From positions 1 to 64,000 of the forward strand of contig JAVTVY010047915.1 of the NCBI GenBank assembly GCA_036873755.1: a stretch of DNA of 64,000 nucleotides, written 5' to 3'. Position 1 is the first letter of the stretch. Each line of letters opens with the position of its first letter. The translations under genes were made by a program, and so were the position numbers. Positions 32,328 through 41,424 of this stretch are shown here, piece by piece. Origin of the DNA: Hanleya hanleyi. Taxonomy: Eukaryota > Mollusca > Polyplacophora > Lepidopleurida > Hanleyidae. The notes below the pieces were generated by a model. The model was not told where the DNA came from, searched no databases, and was given only the letters and a program-made list of their open reading frames with translations.

Positions 32328-32942
32328 ATGGATCCTCGATGGCAGCATCCTTTCACGTGTCTCATCGCTGGACCGACAGGGTCGGGAAAAACACACTTCG
32401 TTCAACGTCTCATCCAACACGGGTCAGCCCTCATTTCACCCCCTCTAGCTCGCATCCTGTGGTGTTATGGCGCTTGGCAACCCGCGTACGAGGCACTGGC
32501 CCGTGTCCCGGGACTCACCTTAGTGGAAGGCTTACCTCCTGAGGATACACCCCAAGATACCTTGGTGGTGGTGGACGATCTCATGACGGAAACGGACAGT
32601 CGAATCACCCGTCTCTTTACCAAAGGCAGCCATCATAGTCGGTTGAGCACCATCTACATCGTACAGAATCTCTTCAGTAAGAACAAAGAGCACAGGAACA
32701 TTAGTTTGAATGCTCAGTATGTGGTGTTATTCAAAAACCCCAGAGACGCTTCACAAATTACCCACCTGGCCCAACAGATGTACCCTAAAAACACGGCCTT
32801 TGTACGAGAAGCCTTTGAAGATGCTACCCAACCCGCTCACGGGTATCTACTCATCGACTTGAAACAAGACACGCCCTCTACCCTTCGATTGCGTACCCTG
32901 ATTTTTCCCGGCGAGGTGCAGACGGTGTACACACCCAAATAA
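32328..32942 (+). CDS. Genome-packaging ATPase (FtsK/HerA, A32-like)
   Basis: 204 aa, typical length for Polinton packaging ATPases. Walker A at about residues 15-22 (AGPTGSGKTHF), Walker B at about 79-85 (TLVVVDDLM), and a downstream conserved 'STIYIVQNLFSKNK ... NAQYVVLFKNPRD' region containing the sensor Asn/Gln. Powers DNA translocation into preformed capsids. Sits at the start of the morphogenesis block as in other Polintons. Confidence 0.95.
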   Translation: MDPRWQHPFTCLIAGPTGSGKTHFVQRLIQHGSALISPPLARILWCYGAWQPAYEALARVPGLTLVEGLPPEDTPQDTLVVVDDLMTETDSRITRLFTKGSHHSRLSTIYIVQNLFSKNKEHRNISLNAQYVVLFKNPRDASQITHLAQQMYPKNTAFVREAFEDATQPAHGYLLIDLKQDTPSTLRLRTLIFPGEVQTVYTPK

Positions 32943-32997
32943 AATAGGATAAAAGATAAAAGAAGAAGACAACGCACTCTAGCCGTCATTCATCATC

Positions 32998-33336
32998 ATG
33001 TCTGCACGCGTACGCAAGCACGCGCCGGCTCTGCGCGTATTACGCAGCGCGCCACCGGAGGTGGGCCGGGCCCTGGTGCGCGGAGCGGATCCCGACTTGG
33101 TACGGTGTTTGTGTGAAGTAGCCCATAATGTGTTAAAAGGCAATGTTCCACTCAGTCCTCTGCAGAAAGGGAAATTGCAACGGCACAAGGCGGGTCTCCG
33201 AACGTTGGTCAAGAAGACGGGCAGTGTCAAGAAAAAGAAACAGGTGTTACAGCGAGGTGGATTTCTCGGCGCACTCCTCGCTCCCTTAGCCGCTACTGTA
33301 CTGGGACCGTTATTAGGCTCCATCTTGGGACGCTAA
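32998..33336 (+). CDS. Small basic conserved Polinton protein
   Basis: 112 aa. Helical N-terminus (RVRKHAPALRVLRSAPPEV), central LCEVAHNVLKGNVPLSPLQK segment, basic stretch (VKKTGSVKKKKQVLQRGG) and a Gly/Leu/Ala-rich hydrophobic C-terminus (FLGALLAPLAATVLGPLL). The last part could be an amphipathic, membrane-active peptide, as in virion minor proteins. Conserved in Polinton C (62308-62520). Biochemical role unknown. Confidence 0.85.
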   Translation: MSARVRKHAPALRVLRSAPPEVGRALVRGADPDLVRCLCEVAHNVLKGNVPLSPLQKGKLQRHKAGLRTLVKKTGSVKKKKQVLQRGGFLGALLAPLAATVLGPLLGSILGR

Positions 33337-33337
33337 C

Positions 33338-34090
33338 ATGGAACATACGAAAAAAATGATGCTGGTCGAACCTCGACTGTTACAGAGTTTGCAATCCCCC
33401 TATCCCGTGCCTGCCACAGTGCAACAACTCCAGTCTCTGGATGAAGAGATGAATAGTATACTACAACGTCGACTCCCCGATCACGAGAAAATTCAACTCT
33501 ACCATCATACGCTGAACCAGTACCAGACGTTTATGGATCAATATAGAGGCGGGAGTACTAGTACACCACCACCACTATCCACCACCACGCCCACAACACT
33601 GACATCTCCATCACTACTACCTTCACCTGAGCTGGAAGAGGAAGTGTTGACCAGTGTGCCTAAAGCCTTCAAGACCAAGGCCCGTTTATTGTTGGACCGG
33701 GTGAAACAGAATGCCGATATGAGTTGGAATGCTGAAGGAAAACTGCTGATTCGAAACAAAGTGGTGCCGGGGTCTCATATGACCGATTTGATCAACGATA
33801 TGGTCCGTTCTCGCAAACACTCTAATCCCCCGGGCTGGGAAGTCTTTGCTCAGGGATTAAAAGACAGTCACATCCCTCAAGAATTGGTAGGGAATCCTAA
33901 CCGTTGGGCCTTTATGCAGCAATCGAACACCCGACACCAACCTTCACCCTCCTCTTCTTGGGACTCCATGCCACCGCCGTCCAAAATACCACAACCACGA
34001 CAGGGACGATCTAAGTCACCGCGACGATCACAACGCCGAGGTAAGAAGGCGCCCAAGGCCTTTGGAGGCTCTTACTGGGAACCCTACTAA
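33338..34090 (+). CDS. Conserved Polinton protein (PY-like)
   Basis: 250 aa; ATG lies 1 nt after the previous stop (TAACATG). N-terminal helical region (LLQSLQSPYPVPATVQQLQ ... EEMNSILQRRLPDHEKI), Thr/Pro linker, then a conserved middle block ending LVGNPNRWAFMQQ, and a basic C-terminus (RRSQRRGKKAPKAFGG). Order and form match the gene between the small basic protein and penton in Polintons, usually called PY, whose function is not established. Counterpart at 62526-63071. Confidence 0.75.
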   Translation: MEHTKKMMLVEPRLLQSLQSPYPVPATVQQLQSLDEEMNSILQRRLPDHEKIQLYHHTLNQYQTFMDQYRGGSTSTPPPLSTTTPTTLTSPSLLPSPELEEEVLTSVPKAFKTKARLLLDRVKQNADMSWNAEGKLLIRNKVVPGSHMTDLINDMVRSRKHSNPPGWEVFAQGLKDSHIPQELVGNPNRWAFMQQSNTRHQPSPSSSWDSMPPPSKIPQPRQGRSKSPRRSQRRGKKAPKAFGGSYWEPY

Positions 34091-34097
34091 TAACTTC

Positions 34098-34105
34098 TAT
34101 AAAAA
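34098..34105 (+). promoter_or_regulatory. TATA box for the capsid gene block
   Basis: TATAAAAA about 40 nt before the penton-like ATG. The leader segment CTCAGTCGTC just before the ATG is kept in Polinton C at about 63093-63104. Confidence 0.6.
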
Positions 34106-34140
34106 CCCGGTGCAGAAGCCAGAACAACTCAGTCGTCGTC

Positions 34141-34929
34141 ATGTTTTACCTGACGTTGCCCAGTAATAGTTCACTCGACGTGTTTCCTGACAACACCTTG
34201 ACCAAGTATGTCACTCAATTACCCCAACCGTTACATTTACCTGGACGATGGGAATGTGGACTGGTGGATATTCAATACCCTTACTCATGGTACAACGTAC
34301 AAGACGGAGAAATATGGTACGAAGTGACCTACGAAGATAAAATCTACAGACTGACTCTCCCCGAAGGCCAATACGATACGCCCCAGAAGTTCATACGGGG
34401 TCTGATGAGCTTGTTGGAGTACAAGGCTCTAAAGGAGAGCACGGATAGTGCAACACGCCTGATAGCCTTTCGCTTCAAGAAAAGGGTGTTCTTCGATGTC
34501 AACGTACACAACGACAAAAACTCTATCATGCTGAGCCCTAACGTGGCTGTGAAACTCAGTCCTACACTACAGCAAATGTTACGGCTGCCTCAGCGCGTCT
34601 ACAAGGGTCCCACCATTGACAACGGTACGCATTTGATGGATATGAAAGTAGGTATGTACGGACTATACGTCTACTCGGACGCCGTGGACAGCCATATTGT
34701 GGGTGATGTGAACACACCTCTGTTACGGGTGGTGCCCATTAGCAAGACGTATGGCGATCAAGCCACCCACAGTTTCAACCCTATAATGTACCTGCCCGTA
34801 CGACATACCGATATGAACACGATCACGGTGGATATAAGAGATGACACGGGACGCCCGATCCCATTCGAACGAGGAAAAGTGGTGCTAACACTTGCTTTCC
34901 GACAAACCCGCTCTCCTCACTTCGTATAA
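34141..34929 (+). CDS. Minor capsid (penton-like) protein
   Basis: 262 aa. Begins MFYLTLPSNSSLDVFPDNTL, the well-conserved start of Polinton penton-like proteins (single jelly-roll fold), followed by WECGLVDIQYPYSWYN and strand-rich sequence to the end. Expected to form the vertices of an icosahedral capsid. No breaks. Its stop overlaps the next start (TAATG at 34927-34931). Polinton C has a decayed copy beginning 63105. Confidence 0.92.
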   Translation: MFYLTLPSNSSLDVFPDNTLTKYVTQLPQPLHLPGRWECGLVDIQYPYSWYNVQDGEIWYEVTYEDKIYRLTLPEGQYDTPQKFIRGLMSLLEYKALKESTDSATRLIAFRFKKRVFFDVNVHNDKNSIMLSPNVAVKLSPTLQQMLRLPQRVYKGPTIDNGTHLMDMKVGMYGLYVYSDAVDSHIVGDVNTPLLRVVPISKTYGDQATHSFNPIMYLPVRHTDMNTITVDIRDDTGRPIPFERGKVVLTLAFRQTRSPHFV

Positions 34930-35366
34930 TGTACGTGCCTTACCAGTGCCATACACCCAGCTATGCCGACTACTACAAGAAACAAACGGGAGGAAACTTG
35001 CCCATGTTTAGCGGGGCACGCATGCAACGAGGTCACGGATTGGGAAACATACTGGGCAGCATTGTGAAAACGTTTTTACCCTTGGTGACACGGGGTGTGA
35101 AAGCGGTGGGAAAACAAGCGGTACGCAGTGGATTGCGCGTGGCCGGTGATGTGATGGAAGGCACAGCACCCCGACAAGCCTTCAAACGACGGGCTAAAGA
35201 AGCCGGGAGCGTCTTGATCGCCAAAGCCCTTAAAAGACAAACTCCGACACAGCGAAGAGTCATTCGACGTCCAACACACCGACGACGCACACCCCAGAGG
35301 AGGAGAAGGACTAAGCCCCAGAAGAAAAAGAAGAAGAGGAGTAGTAGGAGAGACATCTTCGCATAA
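34929..35366 (+). CDS. Basic core/membrane-active virion protein (adenovirus pX/pVI-like)
   Basis: 145 aa. N-terminal Tyr-rich stretch, then GARMQRGHGLGNILGSIV, which looks like a processing region followed by an amphipathic helix (VKTFLPLVTRGVKAVGKQAV). The C-terminus is very Arg/Lys rich (RRPTHRRRTPQRRRRTKPQ), as in DNA-condensing core proteins. Overlaps both neighbours by TAATG. Role inferred from its position between penton and major capsid genes and from its composition. Confidence 0.75.
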   Translation: MYVPYQCHTPSYADYYKKQTGGNLPMFSGARMQRGHGLGNILGSIVKTFLPLVTRGVKAVGKQAVRSGLRVAGDVMEGTAPRQAFKRRAKEAGSVLIAKALKRQTPTQRRVIRRPTHRRRTPQRRRRTKPQKKKKKRSSRRDIFA

Positions 35367-36670
35367 TGGCATTCATTAACTCCGAGTCGTGTCCGTCTAC
35401 CAACAGTGAATTAGATTTGTGGACTATTCCACCCACCCAAACCAGTGTAGCCGAAGGACGTTGGGTAGAACATCGACCCCTGGCTAGCCTGACGGGGATG
35501 GGCCCCGTGGAATTTACCATTGAAAACAAAGATACGGCCTACCTGGATTTAGCCCACACCTACTTGTACGTAAAAATAACGAACATGGACGGGACGCCCA
35601 TAAAGGCCGATGCAGTAGTAGGCCCGGTGAATCTTTGGCTGCACTCCTTGTTCCAACAGGTGGATATAGGTCTGAACGATAAACTCATCAGTACGTCCAC
35701 CAATACGTACCCGTACCGAGCCTACATGGAGACGCTGTTGTCGTACGGCACTGATGCCAAACAATCACACTTACAAGCTGCGATGTACTTCAGGGATAAA
35801 CCCGGATACCTGGGCAACATAACCGGTGGCAATAATGGGTTCGTCACACGCAAAAGAATGACAGCCGAAAGCAAGTCCATCGATATGATGGGACGACTGC
35901 ACGCCGATCTGTTCATACAAGACCGCTACATGATGAACGGTGTATCCATCAAGATCAAGTTGATCCGTTCCTTACCCACGTTCGCCTTAATGGCCGGTGG
36001 AGAGGGGGATATCCATTACAACATCGTCATTGAAGATGCAGCCCTGTTTGTCCGTACAGTAGATTTGCAACAGGGCGTGTTGCTGAGTCACATGGAAGCC
36101 TTATCGAAAAAACCAGCCCTGTACCCCATCCGACGCGTACAGACCAAGGTGTTCTCTGTGCCAGCAGGTACGATGATGGCCAATCGTGAAAATTTATTTC
36201 TAGGGGATCTGCCTAAACGTCTTACCCTGGCGTGTGTGACCAACACCGCATTCAATGGAAATTGGGCTGAGAATCCGTTCAAATTTGAACATTTCAACAT
36301 CAACTTTGTGGCACTACACGTGGCCGGCCATCAAATTCCAGCCCGTCCATTACAACCGGACTTTACTAGCGGAAACTATGTGCGGACCTACCTGAACCTG
36401 TTTACAGCCACAGGACAAAACAACCAGGACGAAGGCAATACCATCAGTCGAGAAGACTTTAGCCATGGGTACACATTGTTCGCCTTTGACCTCACCCCCA
36501 CCTTGGAACACGATCATCAACTGGCTTTGCTGAAGAAAGGAAACCTACGGTTGGAACTGCGTTTCGCCACCCCTCTAGACAACACCATTAACGTGATTTG
36601 CTACGCCGAGTTTGATAACGTCATCAGCGTGAATGAGCAAAGAAACGTGCTGTGTGACTACGCCAGCTAA
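35366..36670 (+). CDS. Major capsid protein (double jelly-roll)
   Basis: 434 aa. The start (SELDLWTIPPTQTSVAEGRW, then VEHRPLASL) is the hallmark of Polinton major capsid proteins, often annotated in invertebrates as F54H12.2-like. Strand-rich throughout with VGPVNLWLHSLFQQVDIGLN and FAFDLTPTLEHDHQL segments conserved in the family. Forms the capsid shell. Intact ORF. Start overlaps the upstream stop (TAATG), so co-transcription with penton and the basic protein is likely. Confidence 0.95.
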   Translation: MAFINSESCPSTNSELDLWTIPPTQTSVAEGRWVEHRPLASLTGMGPVEFTIENKDTAYLDLAHTYLYVKITNMDGTPIKADAVVGPVNLWLHSLFQQVDIGLNDKLISTSTNTYPYRAYMETLLSYGTDAKQSHLQAAMYFRDKPGYLGNITGGNNGFVTRKRMTAESKSIDMMGRLHADLFIQDRYMMNGVSIKIKLIRSLPTFALMAGGEGDIHYNIVIEDAALFVRTVDLQQGVLLSHMEALSKKPALYPIRRVQTKVFSVPAGTMMANRENLFLGDLPKRLTLACVTNTAFNGNWAENPFKFEHFNINFVALHVAGHQIPARPLQPDFTSGNYVRTYLNLFTATGQNNQDEGNTISREDFSHGYTLFAFDLTPTLEHDHQLALLKKGNLRLELRFATPLDNTINVICYAEFDNVISVNEQRNVLCDYAS

Positions 36671-36678
36671 GAGTCATC

Positions 36679-37155
36679 ATGGATACAGAGCAGCTGATGG
36701 GCATACTCCAGCGAGATCCGAAGATCCCCTTTCGAGGTGTGTTTCCACGCAATGTGTTTCCCACCCACTCCACCACCCCAGCAGCCTACATCCTGAATAC
36801 AGACCCGGGGAGTCGACCCGGTGAACATTGGATAGCTGTGTACGTGGACACCCTAGGCCAAGGCGAATACTTTGATTCCTACGGACTTGCACCCCTACAT
36901 GCCGATTTGGTGAAATTCATGGACGTCTCTACTACAGAGTGGCGTTGGAATACGCAAAGATTACAAGGCCCCTTGAGTAGTGTGTGCGGCCAGTACTGTG
37001 TGTTTTATCTCACTCACCGGAGTAGAGGACATTCTATGCCCACCATTGTACATATGTTTGATGATTATTGTCAAGCCGAAGACCGTGATGTCCTCGTCTA
37101 TGACTGGACGGCCTCTCGTTTTAATGTGCATGCTCCATTTCTCTGGTTAACTTAA
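36679..37155 (+). CDS. Adenain-like cysteine protease (maturation protease)
   Basis: 158 aa. Catalytic His in GEHWIAVYV (about residue 54), Asp in GEYFDSYG (about 71), Gln/Cys in VCGQYCVFYL (Cys about 122): the complete His-Asp-Cys set of the adenovirus-type C5/Ulp1 fold. Cleaves capsid precursors during maturation. Starts 9 nt after the major capsid stop and is followed by AATAAA at about 37238, closing the plus-strand block. Confidence 0.94.
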   Translation: MDTEQLMGILQRDPKIPFRGVFPRNVFPTHSTTPAAYILNTDPGSRPGEHWIAVYVDTLGQGEYFDSYGLAPLHADLVKFMDVSTTEWRWNTQRLQGPLSSVCGQYCVFYLTHRSRGHSMPTIVHMFDDYCQAEDRDVLVYDWTASRFNVHAPFLWLT

Positions 37156-37356
37156 AAATGTACTGCGCGCGCGCAGACCACTTGTTTATTATTATCATGT
37201 TATATTGTTATGACGTTGTTGTTCTGACGTTCTGTTGAATAAAAGATGAAAAAACACAAAAAATGTTTTGACTTTTTTTTTATTTAAGTCAACAAGAAAG
37301 GATTAGACTATATATACAAATAGAATACAGGGTACAAATAGTAGGGGTTAAGGTAC

Positions 37357-37363
37357 AAAAAAA
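37357..37363 (-). terminator. RNA polymerase III T-run after the tRNA
   Basis: Seven T residues on the minus strand begin 4 nt after the tRNA 3' end, a standard Pol III stop signal, supporting an independent tRNA transcription unit. Confidence 0.8.
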
Positions 37364-37367
37364 GTTC

Positions 37368-37451
37368 TGTCAGGAGTAGGATTCGAACCTACGACAGCAT
37401 TCGCCGACCAGCACTTAATACCGGCGCCTTAGACCACTCGGCCATCCTGAC
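37368..37451 (-). tRNA. tRNA-Leu (UAA)
   Basis: 84 nt, minus strand. 7-bp perfect acceptor stem (GTCAGGA / TCCTGAC, discriminator A). A box TGGCCGAGTGG; B box GGTTCGAATCC. Anticodon loop ATTAAGT gives anticodon TAA. The anticodon stem includes two G-U pairs. A long variable arm (CGGC-GAAT-GCTG) marks a class II tRNA. No intron. It lies between the PolB stop (37491) and the PolB AATAAA (about 37284), inside the expected PolB 3' UTR. Looks functional. Whether captured from the host or carried by the lineage is unknown. Confidence 0.93.
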
Positions 37452-37490
37452 TTTTACATTTGTGTATCAACAGTTATAGTTCGACATTGT

Positions 37491-40400
37491 TCATAAATCC
37501 AAGTAAGTGGTGCTCACACCGTCGGCCAACACTTTTCGTTTGGGGTAAAAGAAAGTAAAGGCGTCTCGTTGCTGAATGTACGTCCGCATCTGGTGGTCCA
37601 CCACTCGAAATCCTCGGTTAGTACCACTCGCACTGGCCTGGCTTTGCAGCACGTTCAAGTACAAGGCTTTGTCGATGTTGGGATCGCGCCGGCTCACCCC
37701 TTTGCAGCTAAACTTATTTTCGTCTTCGTCTCCTCCGTAACAGTAATACGTCTTGGAGGAGAGCGCAATCATAGCATCCCCACTCCACTCCAGCTTGAAC
37801 AGGCCCGGCGTATGCTTATCGTACTGGTAATGTTCACGGCGAGGTAGCCACTGGTCCCGTTCCGCTTCATACTGGGCCCGTAACTCCGGTTTGACGAGTG
37901 ACTCCCAGTCCGGGTTGGAAACGGCCATGTAGGCCGAGTCGGTGTCCATTTCCATGAGTTGCCAGTCTGAGGGATTAAAATACACACCCATAAAATCATA
38001 GAGAAACTGCAGCATCCTCAGCTTGGCCACCTGATAGACCATACATCCAATCTGCAGGGGTAAGTTGTAACGGATAGTCTTCTTGGCTGAAGTGACTTCA
38101 TAGGTGTCGTCATCGATGACCTCCACGGACCGAAACAGAGGAGAATTCACTTTTTTGCGGGCTTGGGTAGTAGTACAAATGTTCACGTTGACGTGCTTAT
38201 CCTGGTTCGTTACCGTTTTTCCGTAATAACCATTGCCAGTCAGCTTCCAACATTCACCGATGATGGCCTCACTCGGGTATTCATCACCTTGACGACGGGC
38301 CGACGTCACGAGGTCGGCATTCTCCGCAAAACAAGCGTCAGGTACGTACTGTATCACTTGATATATTTGGGTAATTTCCAAACCGTGGTTCATGTACCAC
38401 TGCAGTAAGGGCGTGCCCAGCAAGATTTTCTCGGCCCACATACTCCCAATCAACATGCGTCGAGGTTGAGGCAAACACTCGTGTTGCTCCGCATAGGCGC
38501 CCATGGTCTCCCCAATATCAGCCCGACCCACCAGCGTGTTCTTGAAGATATGCGGGCACTGGGCGAAGAGGGCTTGAGAGTGTCGGGAACATGCAAATCG
38601 CATTCCACAAAGCCGTAGAGCTGCCCCGAACGAATGGCGTCCAACATCTGTGGCAGACTCAGCAGTCGCCGACGACTCAAGGGGTACTCACGTTCTTTTA
38701 GGAACCGTTGTAAATGGGGCAGGGCCTGGCACATCGTGTGAAATTCACACTCCCACATTTCAATCAGATGGTATCCTCTCTCTTTCACATAATCTCCGTT
38801 CGCCACTACTTCTTCCCGTAATTCTTGCGGTGTTTTTCCACGTCGCTCATTGAAGCGTCCAGCGCTGAAATGACATTCGTGGCCGTGCCAGTAACAGCCA
38901 TAAAACTGGAAAACGGTCGGTGTTCCTTGTACAAGGGCAAACCCATCGACGGGGAGTCGGCGATCTCCTATACGCTTCTCTGTGGCGTTGGTCTGGTGAC
39001 GTATATAAATGGCCCGTCGATAGGCTTCCCAGTCCAACCACTGGTCGGCGAGATGTTTGTACGGCGTCCGTTGAGGTGTGAAATGTTGACCGTCTGCCCA
39101 CCAACGCGTATAATGCCCGCTGGGCATGGGTTGGGCGAGCGACCACAGGTAGAGGGCATTGGCGTCAAATCCAATGATTTTGGCACAGGGTTTCCCACTG
39201 GGCAGAGTCGTGACATCCTTCTCATGGTAGCGGTGAAAAATAAGACTAGGTCCGCCGACAATGTTCTGCTTCAGACAATCATGCATGTCTGCATCTTTTT
39301 GCTGTATCAGCGAGAAGTACGTAGGACACTCTTGAAAAAGATGGCGAAGCGCCAGACCCGGTAAACTCAAGCACTCCTTGAAGATGTCGACGTGCATTTG
39401 GCGATGAAAGAGTTGCACCATTTTCTCGGTCGCTTCCAGGAAAGGAACCACATCTAGGTTATTATACCACACCAGGAAATCTCGCAACGTCTTCATGCTG
39501 TGGCGGTTCCACACTTGTTGGAGTTCGATGTAGGTGTCCTCTGGCAGAGCTTCCCCTTTCAGGTCATTGTAAAACGCTTCCCGGGGTGGCAACTGGGTGT
39601 CTTCTAAGCGGTCCAGGCTCGTCATATAGGTGTAAGGGAAGTAACCTTTGGTTTGTGCACAGTTATAGGCCTTGACCCACTGATCATAGCTACAATTAGG
39701 AGCTAAATAGTTCCGTACATCCAGGAAATGCAGTGATGTGGTAGTGAGGGCCATATGATTATTGATCTTCTTGATGACGGACTTGAGGGTATCGGACTGG
39801 GCCAAGTAAGGGTAGAGAAATTCCTTCACCATGTTCAAGTCGTATCGCCCCGAATTGAAGCCGAGCACCGGTAACTGACCTAGGTATTGTAGGAAATGTA
39901 ACTTCAATTTCGCCGCATACGGTTTAGGTAAAGGGACATCCTGCGACTGCAGGGGCTGCGACTGCAGGCACTCGGGTTCACACTCGGACTGCGACTCCGA
40001 CTCGGACTTGGACTCTTCATCGTCTGCTACACCCGGTATAGGTATACGTTCATCCAGCTGGTCCAGTACGTGCTGGAACTTGTCCACTAATAGTTCTGTA
40101 CTAGCCGCACTGACTTGCTCTAAATACTCCATCATCCGGGAGATCAACTCATGGGATTCCCCCGTGGACACGAAACACACCGGTGCAGCGTCATAGCCAG
40201 GTACGTTGCTGGAAATACTGACACTCAGAGGGATATGGCGCTGCGTCCACTGCGTTTTCGCTGAAAACATGTCCATGGGCTCCAACAGGGCCTCAAAATC
40301 GTAACACGCCCGGAAGGGAAAATAACGGTCCGCCTCCGGTATCATCACACCCTCATCGGCCAGTTCCTGGAAAATAGTAGGTGCATTATGATACACACCA

Positions 40401-41416
40401 CCCGGATATACTCGCTTGACACTGTTGTCACAGATTTTCTCGTGGCGATGTAAGTTGTAAGACTTTTTAAACACACGATGGCATTGGGTACAACTGAAAG
40501 ACTGAGCGTACTGGCTCATATTGTTAATGAGCGAAAAATGACTCACGCCATTGTCGTCGAACACATTGACTTTCATCGTAGCAGCATACCGTTCTGTTGA
40601 TCGCCGAACCAATTCAGCCACAAATGTATCCTCCTCCTCGCATCGTAATCGATAAACAAAGATATTAATATCGAACAGTGTTTCTACGTCATCCAAATTC
40701 TTAAACGGCACTCCACGGAAGTGCCGCTTATGCAAATCTTGCTGCTCTAAATATTGTTCCCAATAGTCATCGGCCATTGTGTCACAAGCCTTGGGGTCAC
40801 ACTCGTCGAGATGCACGGCCAAACACCGAAACAGACATTTCCGGTCTTTGTAGGGCCCCTTTCTCCCTGCTGTTAATGCATACAGGCCTTTTCGACGAAG
40901 CAACCACGGGGGTAGTAGTACAGGAGCACCGATGGGGTGATCTCTCATTTTCGTGACGAAAAATGTGACGTTAGTCACCATTTCCACAAGCCATTGGGTA
41001 TTGGGGCGTTGCAACCGAGCCCATTCCAATGGATCCAACGTAGTCAGTTGGTCGATGAGTGGTTCCAGAGAAATCGCATCCGTCACCGTGAACGGCTGAT
41101 CAAACACATAGGTATTATTGCTGGGATAATAATACCGCACCTGATCCGTCTCCTTGTGCCGTAAAATGTACCCGAATGTCATATTCAACTTGAACGATGT
41201 CACCTGATCTTTGAAAATGTTCTCGGCATAGGTAGACAGATACGTGAGGTCCTCCAGCCGAAAATTGTACAAGTCCAAAAGACGACGGTCACGGTGATAA
41301 CAATGGCGTATGGTAGCCCAGTGTCGTTGATAAATGGCCCTCACACGCTCGTCTTTAGGCAAGACTTCAACAGGAGGTGCTGCTGGGTGCAAGGGAAAAT
41401 CTTCTCCACGTCTCAT
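37491..41416 (-). pseudogene. Protein-primed DNA polymerase B with OTU-like N-terminus; one frameshift
   Basis: Replicates the element. The first in-frame ATG is 41416; an upstream TTG extends the ORF but is an unlikely start. About 1,300 codons. N-terminal domain (~20-180); OTU-like cysteine protease signature (DRKCLFRCL at about 191-199, His in SHFSLI at about 293); a C2H2/C2HC finger (CTQCHRVFKKSYNLHRHEK); exonuclease motifs (CYDFEALLE; GFNSGRYDLNMV); polymerase motif A (FDANALYLWSL), B (KLTGNGYYGKT) and C (MEMDTDSAYM). All catalytic residues are visible. A single missing base near 38569-38573 (minus strand AAGCCCTCTTC) shifts frame between motifs A and B. Programmed frameshifting or an assembly error are alternatives. 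Confidence 0.95.
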
Positions 41417-41424
41417 GCTTTTCG

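Noticed and set aside
31796..32365. Alternative-frame ORFs in the Thr-rich membrane-protein gene
   Set aside because: Shadows of low-complexity ACC/CCA codons; the annotated frame has the Kozak ATG, transmembrane segment and a homologue in Polinton C.
37171..37180. TGCGCGCGCGCA as another histone-type hairpin after the protease
   Set aside because: Alternating GC tract without the 6-bp stem, 4-nt loop and purine element seen at the other three genes; AATAAA follows, so ordinary polyadenylation is likelier.
38825..39364. 179-codon plus-strand ORF inside PolB
   Set aside because: Antisense to the conserved polymerase motif A region.
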